Of a stretch of 64,000 bases of DNA, positions 47,783 to 57,655 are shown in pieces; position 1 is the stretch's first letter; each line of letters starts with the position of its first letter. This stretch comes from Oscillospiraceae bacterium (lineage in GTDB: Bacteria; Bacillota; Clostridia; Oscillospirales; Oscillospiraceae). The notes below the pieces were generated by a model that saw only the letters and a list, made by a program, of their open reading frames with translations, made no database searches and was not told the DNA's origin. The translations under genes were made by a program, and so were the position numbers. The DNA is taken from NCBI GenBank assembly GCA_020860205.1, contig JAJBUU010000004.1:32001-96000 (forward strand). Reading direction: 5' to 3'.

Positions 47783-49063
47783 TTACACAGCGTCAAAGCC
47801 CTGTTTCAAATCGGCGATGATGTCGTCAATGTGCTCTGTGCCGATGGAAAGGCGAATGGTGTTCGGCCTGATGCCTGCGTCCAGCAGCTCCTCGTCGGTC
47901 AGTTGGGAGTGCGTGGTCGTCGCCGGATGAATGACAAGACTTTTCACGTCCGCAACATTCGCCAAGAGGGAGAAAATCTCCAGATTGTCAATGAAGCGGA
48001 ACGCCTCCGCCTGACCGCCCTTGATCTCAAACGTGAAGATGGACGCGCCGCCATTCGGGAAGTATTTTTCATACAGCGCGTGATCCGGATGGTCGGGCAG
48101 CGCAGGATGATTGACGCGCTCCACCAGCGGGTGCTGCGTCAGGAAGTCCAGAACCTTTTTGGTGTTCTCCGCATGGCGTTCCAGACGCAGGGAGAGCGTT
48201 TCCGTCCCTTGCAGCAGCAGAAACGCGGCGAAGGGTGAGATGGACGCGCCGGTATCGCGCAACAGAATGGCGCGGATATAGGTGGCAAAGGCGGCCCGAC
48301 CTGCGGCTTCGGTGAATCTGACGCCGTGGTAGCTGGGGTTCGGCTCGGAGAGCCACGGGTAGCGCCCGGATGCCGCCCAGTCAAAGGTACCGCCGTCCAC
48401 AATCACACCGCCCAGCGTGGTGCCGTGTCCGCCGATGAACTTGGTGGCGGAGTGAACCACAATGTCTGCGCCGTGTTCGATGGGGCGGATGAGATAGGGC
48501 GTGCCAAAGGTATTGTCAATGACAAGCGGCAGGCCGTGGCTGTGGGCAAGCGCTGCCAGCGCGTCGATATCCGGAATATCGGAATTGGGATTGCCCAGCG
48601 TTTCGATGTAGAGCGCTTTGGTGTTGGGCTGAATGGCAGCTTCCACTTCGGTCAGATCGTGAATATCCACCAGCGTGGACTCGATGCCATAGAGCGGCAG
48701 CGTATGCGAAAGCAGATTGGTCGTGCCGCCGTAAATGGTCTTTTGCGCAACGATATGCTCTCCTTTGGTCGCCAGCGCCTGAATGGTATAAGTGATCGCC
48801 GCCGCGCCGGAGGCGACCGCAAGCCCCGCAACGCCGCCCTCCAGCGCCGCAATGCGTTCCTCAAATACGCCCTGTGTGGAGTTGGTCAGGCGGCCATAGA
48901 TGTTGCCCGCATCACGTAGACCAAAGCGATCCGCTGCGTGCTGGCTATTGTGGAACACATAAGAGGTCGTCGCATAAATTGGGACGGCGCGGGAGTCCGT
49001 CGCGGGGTCGGGCTTCTCCTGTCCGACATGGAGCTGAAGCGTTTCAAATTTATAGTTGGGCAT
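47783..49063 (-). CDS. metY: O-acetylhomoserine aminocarboxypropyltransferase/cysteine synthase
   Basis: MPNYKFETLQLHVGQEKPDPATDSRAVPIYATTSYVFHN...; PLP motif VVHSATKFIGGHGTTLGGVIVDGG. Confidence 0.95.
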   Translation of the reverse strand: MPNYKFETLQLHVGQEKPDPATDSRAVPIYATTSYVFHNSQHAADRFGLRDAGNIYGRLTNSTQGVFEERIAALEGGVAGLAVASGAAAITYTIQALATKGEHIVAQKTIYGGTTNLLSHTLPLYGIESTLVDIHDLTEVEAAIQPNTKALYIETLGNPNSDIPDIDALAALAHSHGLPLVIDNTFGTPYLIRPIEHGADIVVHSATKFIGGHGTTLGGVIVDGGTFDWAASGRYPWLSEPNPSYHGVRFTEAAGRAAFATYIRAILLRDTGASISPFAAFLLLQGTETLSLRLERHAENTKKVLDFLTQHPLVERVNHPALPDHPDHALYEKYFPNGGASIFTFEIKGGQAEAFRFIDNLEIFSLLANVADVKSLVIHPATTTHSQLTDEELLDAGIRPNTIRLSIGTEHIDDIIADLKQGFDAV

Positions 49064-49245
49064 GATGATAAACTTCCTTTCAAAAAACAGAAATTTTTGT
49101 TTTTGTGTATTTATTTTGGAAAAATGCGCCGGTGCGGGGTGTTCAGGCACCCCCGTCACATTCGCCCAAACCGGAAGTTATGCCGAAGCATGGTCGTAAA
49201 TTTCTGCTGCACGTTTTTTACCTGCCAATCATTTTGGATGACTGG

Positions 49246-49274
49246 ATTATAATCCAACTTACCAACTTTGTCAA
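49246..49274 (-). promoter_or_regulatory. Promoter for metY (leader about 175 nt)
   Basis: Minus strand TTGACA (49274-49269), 17-bp spacer, TATAAT (49251-49246). Confidence 0.75.
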
Positions 49275-49387
49275 TAGGTTTTCTGGGTAAAATTATTTTT
49301 TCGTATGACCGGTGTGGAATTTGGGTATCATATTGGGGAATATGGCGAAATAAACTAAGGGGACGCAGAGAAAGGGGGCGCGGGAGT

Positions 49388-49486
49388 ATGCATTGGCTTT
49401 TGGCGCTGTTGATCGGTTTGCTGAGCGGCGGTACGTTCGGTGTTCTGACCATGTGCCTGCTGCAAATCGGCCGGGACGACGGATAG
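49388..49486 (+). CDS. DUF3789-like single-TM small protein (32 aa)
   Basis: MHWLLALLIGLLSGGTFGVLTMCLLQIGRDDG with GGGAG RBS; matches remembered DUF3789 pattern (LLxGLxIGxxxGVxTMCLxQ). Confidence 0.65.
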   Translation: MHWLLALLIGLLSGGTFGVLTMCLLQIGRDDG

Positions 49487-49615
49487 TGTCCCGCCGCCTT
49501 CACCCGGAAACACAGACGCACTCGCTTTCAGGCTTTGCCGCGGAATTCCCTTCTGCAATTTTTTCAAGAAACGTACTGGACATTTCTGCAAAAGTCTGCT
49601 AAGATAGAGCAGTAT

Positions 49616-49691
49616 CCGGGTGTAGCGCAGTTGGTAGCGCGCCTGCTTTGGGAGCAGGATGCCGCAGGTTCAAATCCTGTCACTCGGACCA
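49616..49691 (+). tRNA. tRNA-Pro (anticodon TGG), CCA encoded
   Basis: CCGGGTG...CACTCGG acceptor, CCTGC-TTTGGGA-GCAGG anticodon arm, CAGGTTCAAATCCTG T arm. Confidence 0.95.
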
Positions 49692-49774
49692 AACGATGAT
49701 AAATCCGGACTGCATTATCCACGCGGGTAATGTGTTCGGATTTATCGTTTCTATTGAAATTTTAAGGAATTGTT

Positions 49775-50215
49775 TCAGATTTGGCCGTTTTGCGCCGGTT
49801 CATAGAAATTTACGCCGCCTTCTGTCAGGCGTTCCATGACGCCATTCCATTCTGACGACGCTTCGCTGTCCGCTGTGATACCAGCATCCTTCAGCGTATC
49901 ATTGAAAACGCGCGTTTGGAAATTTCCTCTGTATTCAGTTCCGCCCATGTGTTTCCGGCATCATAGCGAATCAGAATATTGCCCGCAGATGTTACGCATA
50001 CGGATTTATCCGCATCCACATATAAAGCTGAACAATCGCTTGCCTCCAATGCAGAAATCAGGACAGGGATGTCGGCTTCTAAAAAGGTCCAGTCAATCGG
50101 CATCAGATTTGCTGTGACTTCGCCCTGATACGGATAAGTGCTTAACTCGGAGATTTCCGCCGCTCTATCAGGCTGCTCCCGCAGATGCGGACCCGTCCCG
50201 CTTTCCCTTCGGCGC
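49775..50215 (-). pseudogene. C-terminal gene fragment with frameshift, resembling the C-terminal domain of some M56/BlaR1-type membrane peptidases
   Basis: Frame 1 ...ANLMPIDWTFLEADIPVLISALEASDCSALYVDADKSVCVTSAGNILIRYDAGNTWAELNTEEISKR then another frame TRVFNDTLKDAGITADSEASSEWNGVMERLTEGGVNFYEPAQNGQI*. Confidence 0.6.
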
Positions 50216-50227
50216 ACAGGAGGGCGT

Positions 50228-51040
50228 TTACGCAACGGTTTCCACCTGTCCGCTGAGGGCGTTGATATACAGCTCGCCGGTGTCCGTGGCAATGCGCCAG
50301 ACGGGATTCAGCGTGCTTTCGCCGGAACGGGTGACGGCCATCAGATAGCCCGGCGTCAGCGATTCCAGCCGGGAACAGATGAACCCCTCGCTGGTCACAA
50401 GCTCCACAAAGCGCGTTACCACGGTGACGGAATCCATTCCAACCTCGCCGGTTTCGCTCTCAGTGTTGAATACCACGGTGCCGGTCACAAGCTGCAACTG
50501 TTCGCCGGAGAAATCAAAGGAAAGCCGCGCATTATAGACGGGATAGCCGTTCCAGCAGCAGCAGATGGACAGCTCCTCGCCGGAGAGCCGCGCGCCGTCC
50601 GCATACAGCTCCAGCCCGGCGCGGGAAAAAAGCCGGGTGGCGGCTTTCAGCGGGTCGCCGCGTTTTTTCACAGCGTCCCCGTCATAGAGCAGATCCATCT
50701 CCCCGGTGCCGCGCATGACCAGTTGCCCGCGATTGGAATAGTAGTACCAGATGCTGCCGCCCTGATCCTCCGTATTGACGCTGCCCAGCAGCCCTTCCAT
50801 ACGCTGCCGCTCCAGTTCCATGTTGCGCACGACAGTGCAGGCCGCAGGCGCAGACTGCACCAGATCCGCCTCCGCGCCGACCACGATGTCGTTCGCGCGC
50901 AGCAGCCGGGTCAGCATCTCCACCGTCTCGTCCGTTTCCTGCCGCGCGTCCGCGCGCTCTGAAAGCACCATAGACAGCAGGAATGCATTCAGCAGCAGCA
51001 GGATGAGCAGAATGATATTTTCAAGCCTTTTTGTATCCAT
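50228..51040 (-). CDS. YycI-like two-component system regulatory protein
   Basis: Single N-terminal TM, located downstream of WalK and YycH-like gene; MDTKRLENIILLILLLLNAFLLSMVL. Confidence 0.8.
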   Translation of the reverse strand: MDTKRLENIILLILLLLNAFLLSMVLSERADARQETDETVEMLTRLLRANDIVVGAEADLVQSAPAACTVVRNMELERQRMEGLLGSVNTEDQGGSIWYYYSNRGQLVMRGTGEMDLLYDGDAVKKRGDPLKAATRLFSRAGLELYADGARLSGEELSICCCWNGYPVYNARLSFDFSGEQLQLVTGTVVFNTESETGEVGMDSVTVVTRFVELVTSEGFICSRLESLTPGYLMAVTRSGESTLNPVWRIATDTGELYINALSGQVETVA

Positions 51041-51045
51041 TTCCG

Positions 51046-52302
51046 TCAACCATACATCCAGACGCAGGAGACCCCGTCGCCGCTGTCCATATAAGCCAGC
51101 ACGGGCGCGCCGCCGGTTTCCGCAGCAATCGCTGCGGCGTACTGCGCGGGCAGCACTGTTTCCGTTTCCGTCAAAAGCGTGTAGCGCCGCACCACAAGCT
51201 GCAGCCGCGTCACCGCGCCGCCGCTGAACGTCACGCTTCCCGCGTGTCCCTCCGCCATGCGTACAGGTATCCCGTTGATGCAGTAGTCGAGATAGACCGT
51301 ATACTCCTCGTCCACATCGTCCGACGCTTCGATCCCGGCAAACATCAAGTCCGCGTCGCCCGCAGAAACGCCGAGCGCATCCGTTGCGACGGTGCAGGCA
51401 TAATTTACAGCGGAGAGCAAATCGTCCGCGACGGGTTCACCGGCTTCCGCGCGGTACTGCACAACGCCGTCCGGCGCGACGCGCAGGGTCTTTTCGTTCT
51501 CCACGCAGACCAGCGTCCCGTCCGACTCAAAGTAAGACGCTGCAAGGTAGCTGTTCATCCCCACGGCGCCGAGCAGAGAAACGGCGTCCGCCGCTTCGTA
51601 GCCGGATGCGGCGCTGACGCGCTGGATTTCCGGCAGCGTTTCCAGAATCACCGTATAAGCCGACGTGCCGGAAACGGAGAGCCCGCGTTCAAACGCGAAA
51701 GCCGCCGCGCTGCCCTGCAGGAAATCCCCCATCCGCGCGGTCAGCGTTTCCGTCTGCGCCGCCGTGGTGCAGCGATAAAACACCTCGTTCCCGCTGCAAA
51801 GATAAAGGCATACCGCATCGCCGCCGTCGGCCTCCGTGCCGAGAAAGACCAGCATGGCGTCCAGTGCCGCCGCGCCCCCGCCGCCGGTGCCGAGCCATGC
51901 GGAGAGCACATCCAGCGGATAGGGGCAGCCCAAATCCAGAAAAACGCCGCCGCGCGCGATGGCCGCGCGGAAGCCGCGCTCCGTAATTTCTTCCGGCGTA
52001 CCGGAGGAACCCAGCGCCTCACCCAAAAACGCGGCAAAATGGCTGAACGCCTGCTCGGTATCGTCCCCGTTATAGGCGGATGCAGCGCGTCCGCCGTCCG
52101 CCGTGCAGACCATGACCGCGCGGGGATGCACGGTGAACAGGACATTCTCCGTGCGCGCACCGCCGGAATCGGGCGCGGCGGCGTGCGCCGGATTCTCGCC
52201 GCTCTGGAAAAAGTCGGTCTGCATGGTCAGAAGCACCGCAGAGCAGAGCAGCAGCACGATCAAACCGCGCCGGACGAGTGTGAAAACCTGCGCCTTATGC
52301 AT
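51046..52302 (-). CDS. YycH-like regulatory protein
   Basis: Syntenic position between walK and yycI; N-terminal TM then extracytoplasmic domain. Confidence 0.7.
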   Translation of the reverse strand: MHKAQVFTLVRRGLIVLLLCSAVLLTMQTDFFQSGENPAHAAAPDSGGARTENVLFTVHPRAVMVCTADGGRAASAYNGDDTEQAFSHFAAFLGEALGSSGTPEEITERGFRAAIARGGVFLDLGCPYPLDVLSAWLGTGGGGAAALDAMLVFLGTEADGGDAVCLYLCSGNEVFYRCTTAAQTETLTARMGDFLQGSAAAFAFERGLSVSGTSAYTVILETLPEIQRVSAASGYEAADAVSLLGAVGMNSYLAASYFESDGTLVCVENEKTLRVAPDGVVQYRAEAGEPVADDLLSAVNYACTVATDALGVSAGDADLMFAGIEASDDVDEEYTVYLDYCINGIPVRMAEGHAGSVTFSGGAVTRLQLVVRRYTLLTETETVLPAQYAAAIAAETGGAPVLAYMDSGDGVSCVWMYG

Positions 52303-53743
52303 CCTGCGGCCCTCCGACCGGCAGGGTCATGGTGATGGTCGTTCCTTTTCCCTGCTGGCTTTTGAGCGTCAGCGTTCCGTTGTGCCGCTGGACGATTTCA
52401 TACGCGATGGAAAGACCGAGACCGGTGCCGCCGGACTCTCTGGAGCGCGCCTTGTCCACGCGGTAAAACCGCTCAAACACGCGATCCACATCTGCCTTTG
52501 GAATCCCGATGCCGTTATCGCGGACGGAACACCATACGGTGTCGTCCTTGCAGCCGGCAGTCATGCGGATGCGCCCGCCGTCGCGCGTATATTTGATGGC
52601 GTTGGATACCATGTTGATCAGCACCTGTTCAATGCGCGCGCGATCCCCCCAGACGGCAGGCAGCGCACAGCGAAATTCCAGCTGAAAGCTGTGGTGGTGT
52701 TTTTTCGCTTCCAGCATCTGCGCTTCATAAACGTCGCGGATGGATTTTTCAAAGGAAAATTCCTCATAGGAAAACGCGGTCTGTCCCGCATCGAAGTGGG
52801 AGAGCAGCAGCAGGTCCTGCACGATTTTTGCCATGCGGTCAGATTCCCCGACGATGACCTCCAAAAAGTGCTGCTCCGTTTCCGCATCCAGACTGCCGCC
52901 CGCGTCCGCCAGCGTTTCCGCGTAGCTGCGGATGCTGGTGACGGGGGTGCGCAGTTCGTGGGAAACATTGGCGACAAACTCACGGCGCACCTGCTCGGAG
53001 CTTTTCAAATCCTCGATGTTGCGTTCCAGCTGCCCGGCCATGTCGTTAAAGGTGCGGGTCAGCACGCCGATTTCGTCCTGCGCCGGGTTTTCCACCTTTT
53101 CGGAAAAATCCCCGGCTGCCACCTTCTTTGCCGCCTGTGTCAGCTCCTGAATCGGCGTGACCATCGTTTTCGCCAAAAGCAGGCTGAGGATGATGGAAAT
53201 GGCAAGGCCGATGCCGATGGCGTTGAGGATGATGCCGAACAGCTCCGCGTTCAGGCTTGTCATGGTGGATTTGCTGTCGATGATATAGATAATGTAGCTG
53301 CCGCTCTCGCCGCTGACCGGCAGCGCAACGTCCATATAACTGTCGCTGCTTCCGGCCTCGTATCCCTCGCTGCCGGAGAGCGCGGTCAGAATATTGCGCG
53401 TCACGGCGAGCTTTGGCCCCGCCTCCGCGTCCGAGCCGGTGAGGTAAGCGCCGGTCTTTCCATCCAATATATAATAGTTGCGGCTGTCCGAGTCGATGCC
53501 CAGCCGTCCCATATTGGCGCGCAGAATCTCCGCCATCAGCTCCGCAGCGTCCGCGCTGTCTGCGGCGGCGCGCAGATCCGTGGCGATGTCCGTGCGGGCG
53601 AATATCTCCTGCATCTGTGTGTAGAACGATTCCACATAGAAGTTCCGCACCCCCTGCATCAGGAACGCGCCGACCACCGTCATCAACGCGACAATCAGCA
53701 CCAGTATGATCGCAACCAGCTTTGTATAGATGCTCCTTGTCAT
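52295..53743 (-). CDS. walK: Sensor histidine kinase WalK (HAMP, HisKA, HATPase)
   Basis: FVANVSHELRTPVTSIRSYAETL H-box, DNGIGIPKADVDRVFERFYRVDKARSRESGGTGLGLSI. Confidence 0.93.
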   Translation of the reverse strand: MTRSIYTKLVAIILVLIVALMTVVGAFLMQGVRNFYVESFYTQMQEIFARTDIATDLRAAADSADAAELMAEILRANMGRLGIDSDSRNYYILDGKTGAYLTGSDAEAGPKLAVTRNILTALSGSEGYEAGSSDSYMDVALPVSGESGSYIIYIIDSKSTMTSLNAELFGIILNAIGIGLAISIILSLLLAKTMVTPIQELTQAAKKVAAGDFSEKVENPAQDEIGVLTRTFNDMAGQLERNIEDLKSSEQVRREFVANVSHELRTPVTSIRSYAETLADAGGSLDAETEQHFLEVIVGESDRMAKIVQDLLLLSHFDAGQTAFSYEEFSFEKSIRDVYEAQMLEAKKHHHSFQLEFRCALPAVWGDRARIEQVLINMVSNAIKYTRDGGRIRMTAGCKDDTVWCSVRDNGIGIPKADVDRVFERFYRVDKARSRESGGTGLGLSIAYEIVQRHNGTLTLKSQQGKGTTITMTLPVGGPQDA

Positions 53744-53831
53744 TCTGCGGCCTTTCTTTTTGGATGATGTGTCTGCTCCGCGGTCACGGTATTCCGCTGC
53801 GGTGTACACGGGGAGCGCGCAAAGCGCCGCG

Positions 53832-54539
53832 TCATTCCGCCAGATAGTATCCCACGCCGCGCTTGGTCATGACATACTCCGGCTCCGAAGGCGTGCGCTC
53901 CAGCTTTTCCCGCAGGCGGCGCACGGCCACATCCACGGCGCGCAGGTCGTCCCCACAGTAATCATACTGCCAGACCTGCTGCAGCAGCTCCTGCCGGGAG
54001 GTGATGCGTCCGGGACGCTCCGCAAGGTATTTCAGCAGCGCGTACTCCCGCCCGGTCAGCTCGATTTCCGTTCCGTCCCGGCTGACGCTGTGGCGTCCGG
54101 TGTCAATGGCCAGCGCCCGGATGCGGATGACCTCCGCGCCGCCCGTGCCCGTCTCCGGCGAAGCGGCCACGCCCCGGCGGATGTTCGCCTTGACGCGCGC
54201 CAGAAGCTCCCGCATGGAAAACGGCTTCGTGATATAGTCATCCGCGCCGGTTTCCAGTCCGAACACCTTGTCCGTTTCCTCCTCCCGTGCGGTCAGCATG
54301 ATGATCGGCACGTTGTCCCCGGCGTCGCGCAGCGCCTTGCAGACCTGAAACCCGTCCAGCTCCGGCAGCATGATGTCCAGCAGGATCAGGTCGGGATGTT
54401 CCTCCTGTGCTGCACGCAGACCGGACTTGCCGTCGTAAGCCTTCAGCGGCGCATAGCCCTCTTTTTTCAGATTGAATTCCAGAATATCGACGATGGTTTT
54501 CTCATCGTCCACGATCAGGACCTTTTTTTGCGTTGCCAT
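53832..54539 (-). CDS. walR: Response regulator WalR (OmpR family)
   Basis: KKVLIVDDEKTIVDILEFNLKKEGY ... PDLILLDIMLPELDG ... C-terminal wHTH. Confidence 0.93.
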   Translation of the reverse strand: MATQKKVLIVDDEKTIVDILEFNLKKEGYAPLKAYDGKSGLRAAQEEHPDLILLDIMLPELDGFQVCKALRDAGDNVPIIMLTAREEETDKVFGLETGADDYITKPFSMRELLARVKANIRRGVAASPETGTGGAEVIRIRALAIDTGRHSVSRDGTEIELTGREYALLKYLAERPGRITSRQELLQQVWQYDYCGDDLRAVDVAVRRLREKLERTPSEPEYVMTKRGVGYYLAE

Positions 54540-55097
54540 TCAATGCTCCTCTCCTGCGTCCGTCTGGTTCAGATAATATCGCGCTTTCAGCACCGCGGCG
54601 ACGGTCTTTGCGTCGCGCAGTTCGCCGGTCAGCGCCATGCGTTCCAGCTCGTGCAGCGGGAAGCGCTCCACATCGAGGAACTCCCCTTCGTCCAGATGCT
54701 GTGCGCCGCGCTGCAGCCCGGTGGCGAGATAGAGATAGAGCGTTTCCCGGCAATAGCCCGGCGAGGGGCAGAGCGCGCCCATCGGGATATAACGCGCCGC
54801 CGTGCAGCCGGTTTCCTCCGAAAGCTCGCGCATGGCGCATGAGAGCGGTTCCTCCCCGACCTCCAGCTTGCCCGCCGGAAGCTCCAGCAGGTGCGTCCCG
54901 TAAGCGTAGCGGTACTGCCGCACACAGTAGACGTTTCCATCCGCGTCTATGGGCAGCACCGCAACACCGCCGGGATGCTCCACAATTTCCCGCCGCGCTT
55001 CCCGTCCGTCCGGCAGACGGACGGTGTCCGTGTGTACATATATGATCCGTCCCCGGTAATGCTCCGTTCGGGACAGCATGGTTTCCGTATAATCCAT
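54540..55097 (-). CDS. NUDIX hydrolase (ADP-ribose pyrophosphatase-like)
   Basis: LLELPAGKLEVGEEPLSCAMRELSEETG Nudix box. Confidence 0.92.
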   Translation of the reverse strand: MDYTETMLSRTEHYRGRIIYVHTDTVRLPDGREARREIVEHPGGVAVLPIDADGNVYCVRQYRYAYGTHLLELPAGKLEVGEEPLSCAMRELSEETGCTAARYIPMGALCPSPGYCRETLYLYLATGLQRGAQHLDEGEFLDVERFPLHELERMALTGELRDAKTVAAVLKARYYLNQTDAGEEH

Positions 55098-55241
55098 AAG
55101 CCCACCTTCAAAACAAAATATGTGTTGTGAAATTCCTCCTTAGTATAACACAGCTTTTCCCGCTTTTCCATATCTTTTCTCTGGAAAGCGCCCGCCGGAA
55201 CCATTATAATAAGGTGCATAAAGGAAAGAGAGGCAGAGCAT

Positions 55242-55481
55242 ATGAGCTTTATCATCATCCGTACATATCGAGGCGCGGCACTGACTTCCGGCGCGGCGCT
55301 GACCCTGGTCTGCTATGCGCTGCGCCGCCGGGGAGCGGAGCCGTGGGAGACGCTGCGCGTGGAGCAGTTTGCCGGAAGCGGCGGCGCGCTGTCCATCGCG
55401 CGGCCTGTCCGCATTGTGCGCGTCGCCCTTGCGGACTATGCGCTCCCGCCGCTCCGGCATCTGCGTGATGGTCAGCGCTGA
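55242..55481 (+). CDS. Small hypothetical protein
   Basis: 79-aa ORF, modest upstream purine-rich stretch. Confidence 0.35.
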   Translation: MSFIIIRTYRGAALTSGAALTLVCYALRRRGAEPWETLRVEQFAGSGGALSIARPVRIVRVALADYALPPLRHLRDGQR

Positions 55482-55602
55482 GGCGGACATTCGCGCGTTC
55501 TTTTCGCAAAGAGTTCACAGTTTGGACTTTTTTTTCGGGAAAAGCTGTGCTATAATGAGACTGTGAGTATGGAACTGTCGCAGCCGGAGGAGGTGCGGAA
55601 AG

Positions 55603-56064
55603 ATGCCAAAGGCGCAGGGGGTCAAGCAGGTTGCATCAAATCGAAAGGCGTTTCATGACTACTTCGTGTTGGAGCGTTATGAAGCCGGGATCGAGCTGAG
55701 CGGAACAGAGGTCAAGTCCATCCGGGCCGGTACACTGAACCTGAAGGACGCATTCTGCACCATAAAAAACGGGGAACTGTTTGTCCGCGGAATGCACATC
55801 AGCCCCTATGAAAAAGGCAACATATTCAACCGCGACCCGGATCGGACGCGGCGGCTTTTGATGCACAAAAGCGAGATACGCCGCTTAAATGCCCGCGTCA
55901 TGCAGGAGGGCATCGCGCTCATCCCGCTGTCGGTCTATTTCAAGGATAGCCGCGTTAAATTGGAGATTGGGCTTTGCAAGGGCAAGAAGCTCTATGACAA
56001 ACGGGAAACCGACGCCAAACGTCAGGCCGCGCGCGACATGGAACGTACATTGAAGAACTATTGA
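55603..56064 (+). CDS. smpB: SsrA-binding protein
   Basis: [39 protein letters not shown]. Confidence 0.97.
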   Translation: MPKAQGVKQVASNRKAFHDYFVLERYEAGIELSGTEVKSIRAGTLNLKDAFCTIKNGELFVRGMHISPYEKGNIFNRDPDRTRRLLMHKSEIRRLNARVMQEGIALIPLSVYFKDSRVKLEIGLCKGKKLYDKRETDAKRQAARDMERTLKNY

Positions 56065-56088
56065 TCACCAAGGAGGCTATTGCAGTTT

Positions 56089-56604
56089 ATGAACCCGATC
56101 GTCACCATCGAAATGGAGCAGGGGGGCGTCATCAAGGCGGAGCTTTACCCCCAGACCGCTCCGAACACCGTCAACAATTTTATCTCACTTGTTCAAAAGG
56201 GCTTTTATGATGGCCTTGGATTCCACCGCGTCATCTCCGGCTTCATGATCCAGGGCGGAGATCCGGAGGGAACCGGCATGGGCGGCCCCGGATATTCCAT
56301 CAAGGGCGAGTTTACCGGAAACGGCTTTAAGAACGAGCTGAAGCATGATCGCGGCGTGCTGTCTATGGCGCGCACCATGATGCCGAACTCCGCCGGCAGC
56401 CAGTTTTTCATCATGCACGCACGTTCCCCGCACCTGGATAACCAGTACGCGGCGTTCGGCAAGGTGATCGAGGGCCTTGATGTGGTAGACGCCATCGCCG
56501 CCGTCCAGTGCGACTTTAACGACAAGCCGCTGGTGCCGCAGGTAATGAAAAAGGTCACGGTGGAAACCTTTGGCGAGGAATACCCGGAACCGGAAAAGGT
56601 ATAA
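56089..56604 (+). CDS. Cyclophilin-type peptidyl-prolyl isomerase
   Basis: FHRVISGFMIQGGDPEGTGMGGPGYSI ... NSAGSQFFIMH. Confidence 0.95.
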   Translation: MNPIVTIEMEQGGVIKAELYPQTAPNTVNNFISLVQKGFYDGLGFHRVISGFMIQGGDPEGTGMGGPGYSIKGEFTGNGFKNELKHDRGVLSMARTMMPNSAGSQFFIMHARSPHLDNQYAAFGKVIEGLDVVDAIAAVQCDFNDKPLVPQVMKKVTVETFGEEYPEPEKV

Positions 56605-56731
56605 TGCACCGGGTATAAGCTATCAGGACATCTGTATTTTTCCAATTCAGTCTAAAATGATCCGGCGCTTCACCCATCCCGCCGCTGCAAAGAAAAGCGG
56701 CGGGACAGGTCGAAGGCGTCTCCTGTCACAT

Positions 56732-57078
56732 GGGGATGTACCGGTTTCGACGGGGGTGCGGAGGCTGGAGCAGCGGGTGGATGCGCCTACCATCCTGAAA
56801 ATGGGCAATTATAAATTAAAGAACGACTCTGAGCCTGTTCTTGCCGCTGCTTAATTAGCGGCCGTCTGTCCGGGGAGTACCACGGCCCCGGAACAGGCGT
56901 CGATCAGTGGTGAACGTGCGTGTGCTAAGCTTTGCGCACACCATGCATCATGAAGCTACCAACCCGGTCAGTGTGACAGCTCACGGTCCGGCGCGGGAAT
57001 TCAAATAACTGTCTGCACCCGGAGAAGCTCCTTCCAAAACGCTTTCGGACGGGGGTTCAACTCCCCCCATCTCCACCA
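56732..57078 (+). ncRNA. ssrA: tmRNA (ssrA)
   Basis: GGGGATG...CATCTCCACCA ends, ACCGGTTTCGACGGGG 5' signature, tag reading frame ...NYKLKNDSEPVLAAA-TAA, GGGTTCAACTCCC T arm. Confidence 0.95.
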
Positions 57079-57202
57079 AAATTATCGCTGGTCGAACACC
57101 CGGGAGCACGGTTTTCGTGTTCCTCAACGGTATCGCACTGGTGTTTAGATTAGAAGAAGCAAAAAGGTCTTGAGCCTATTTGTTTCACCCCGTAAACAAG
57201 GA

Positions 57203-57230
57203 GAGGGCGGTATAAAAACCGCCCTCTTCT
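57203..57230. terminator. Intrinsic terminator
   Basis: GAGGGCGGT-ataaaa-ACCGCCCTC-TTCTT. Confidence 0.85.
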
Positions 57231-57244
57231 TACGCTTATCCAGA

Positions 57245-57352
57245 AGCTCCCAGAAGCTCCAGAAATGAGTTTTCTCTTTCGGGTAGGTAAATCTAAGCCC
57301 AAAGTCTTAAAACTCGATACGGGTCAAATCAGGCTTGTTCTGGCTCGCTCTG
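57245..57352. repeat. Dispersed repeat R1, copy a
   Basis: 108 nt, about 85% identical (16 mismatches by eye) to 60443-60550. Confidence 0.9.
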
Positions 57353-57640
57353 GACTTTCCACTCTAACGCCTGCCCACAGCAAGAGCAGTAAGGCGAGTA
57401 TATGCGGTAGCTCCCTATTGCCTGCTTACAGCGAGGACAGAGAATATAATAGCTTCCGTCAGGTCTGAAATAATATAAAGGCCTTTCGGGTACTTGCTTC
57501 TGCAGCGCCGCGTCTAAGAGTGCAATGTGTTTCTCGACCTCGGTCATATCGCATTTTTCCAAAAACCCGCCTTGCCCGAACGGGTATTCAAAACCGTTGC
57601 AAAACGCTGAGCGGATTTTCTGTGCTTCCTGTTTTGTCAT
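57329..57640 (-). CDS. Small protein with C-terminal zinc ribbon
   Basis: 103 aa, YYILCPRCKQAIGSYRIYSPYCSCCGQALEW (CxxC...CxCC). Confidence 0.8.
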   Translation of the reverse strand: MTKQEAQKIRSAFCNGFEYPFGQGGFLEKCDMTEVEKHIALLDAALQKQVPERPLYYFRPDGSYYILCPRCKQAIGSYRIYSPYCSCCGQALEWKVQSEPEQA

Positions 57641-57655
57641 TTTTCTGGCCTCCTG

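Noticed and set aside
49064-49245. SAM-I riboswitch or T-box upstream of metY
   Set aside because: Conserved core sequences of those classes are not visible in the leader
56570-56854. 94-aa ORF ending NYKLKNDSEPVLAAA
   Set aside because: It runs into ssrA; only the tag part is translated, as tmRNA
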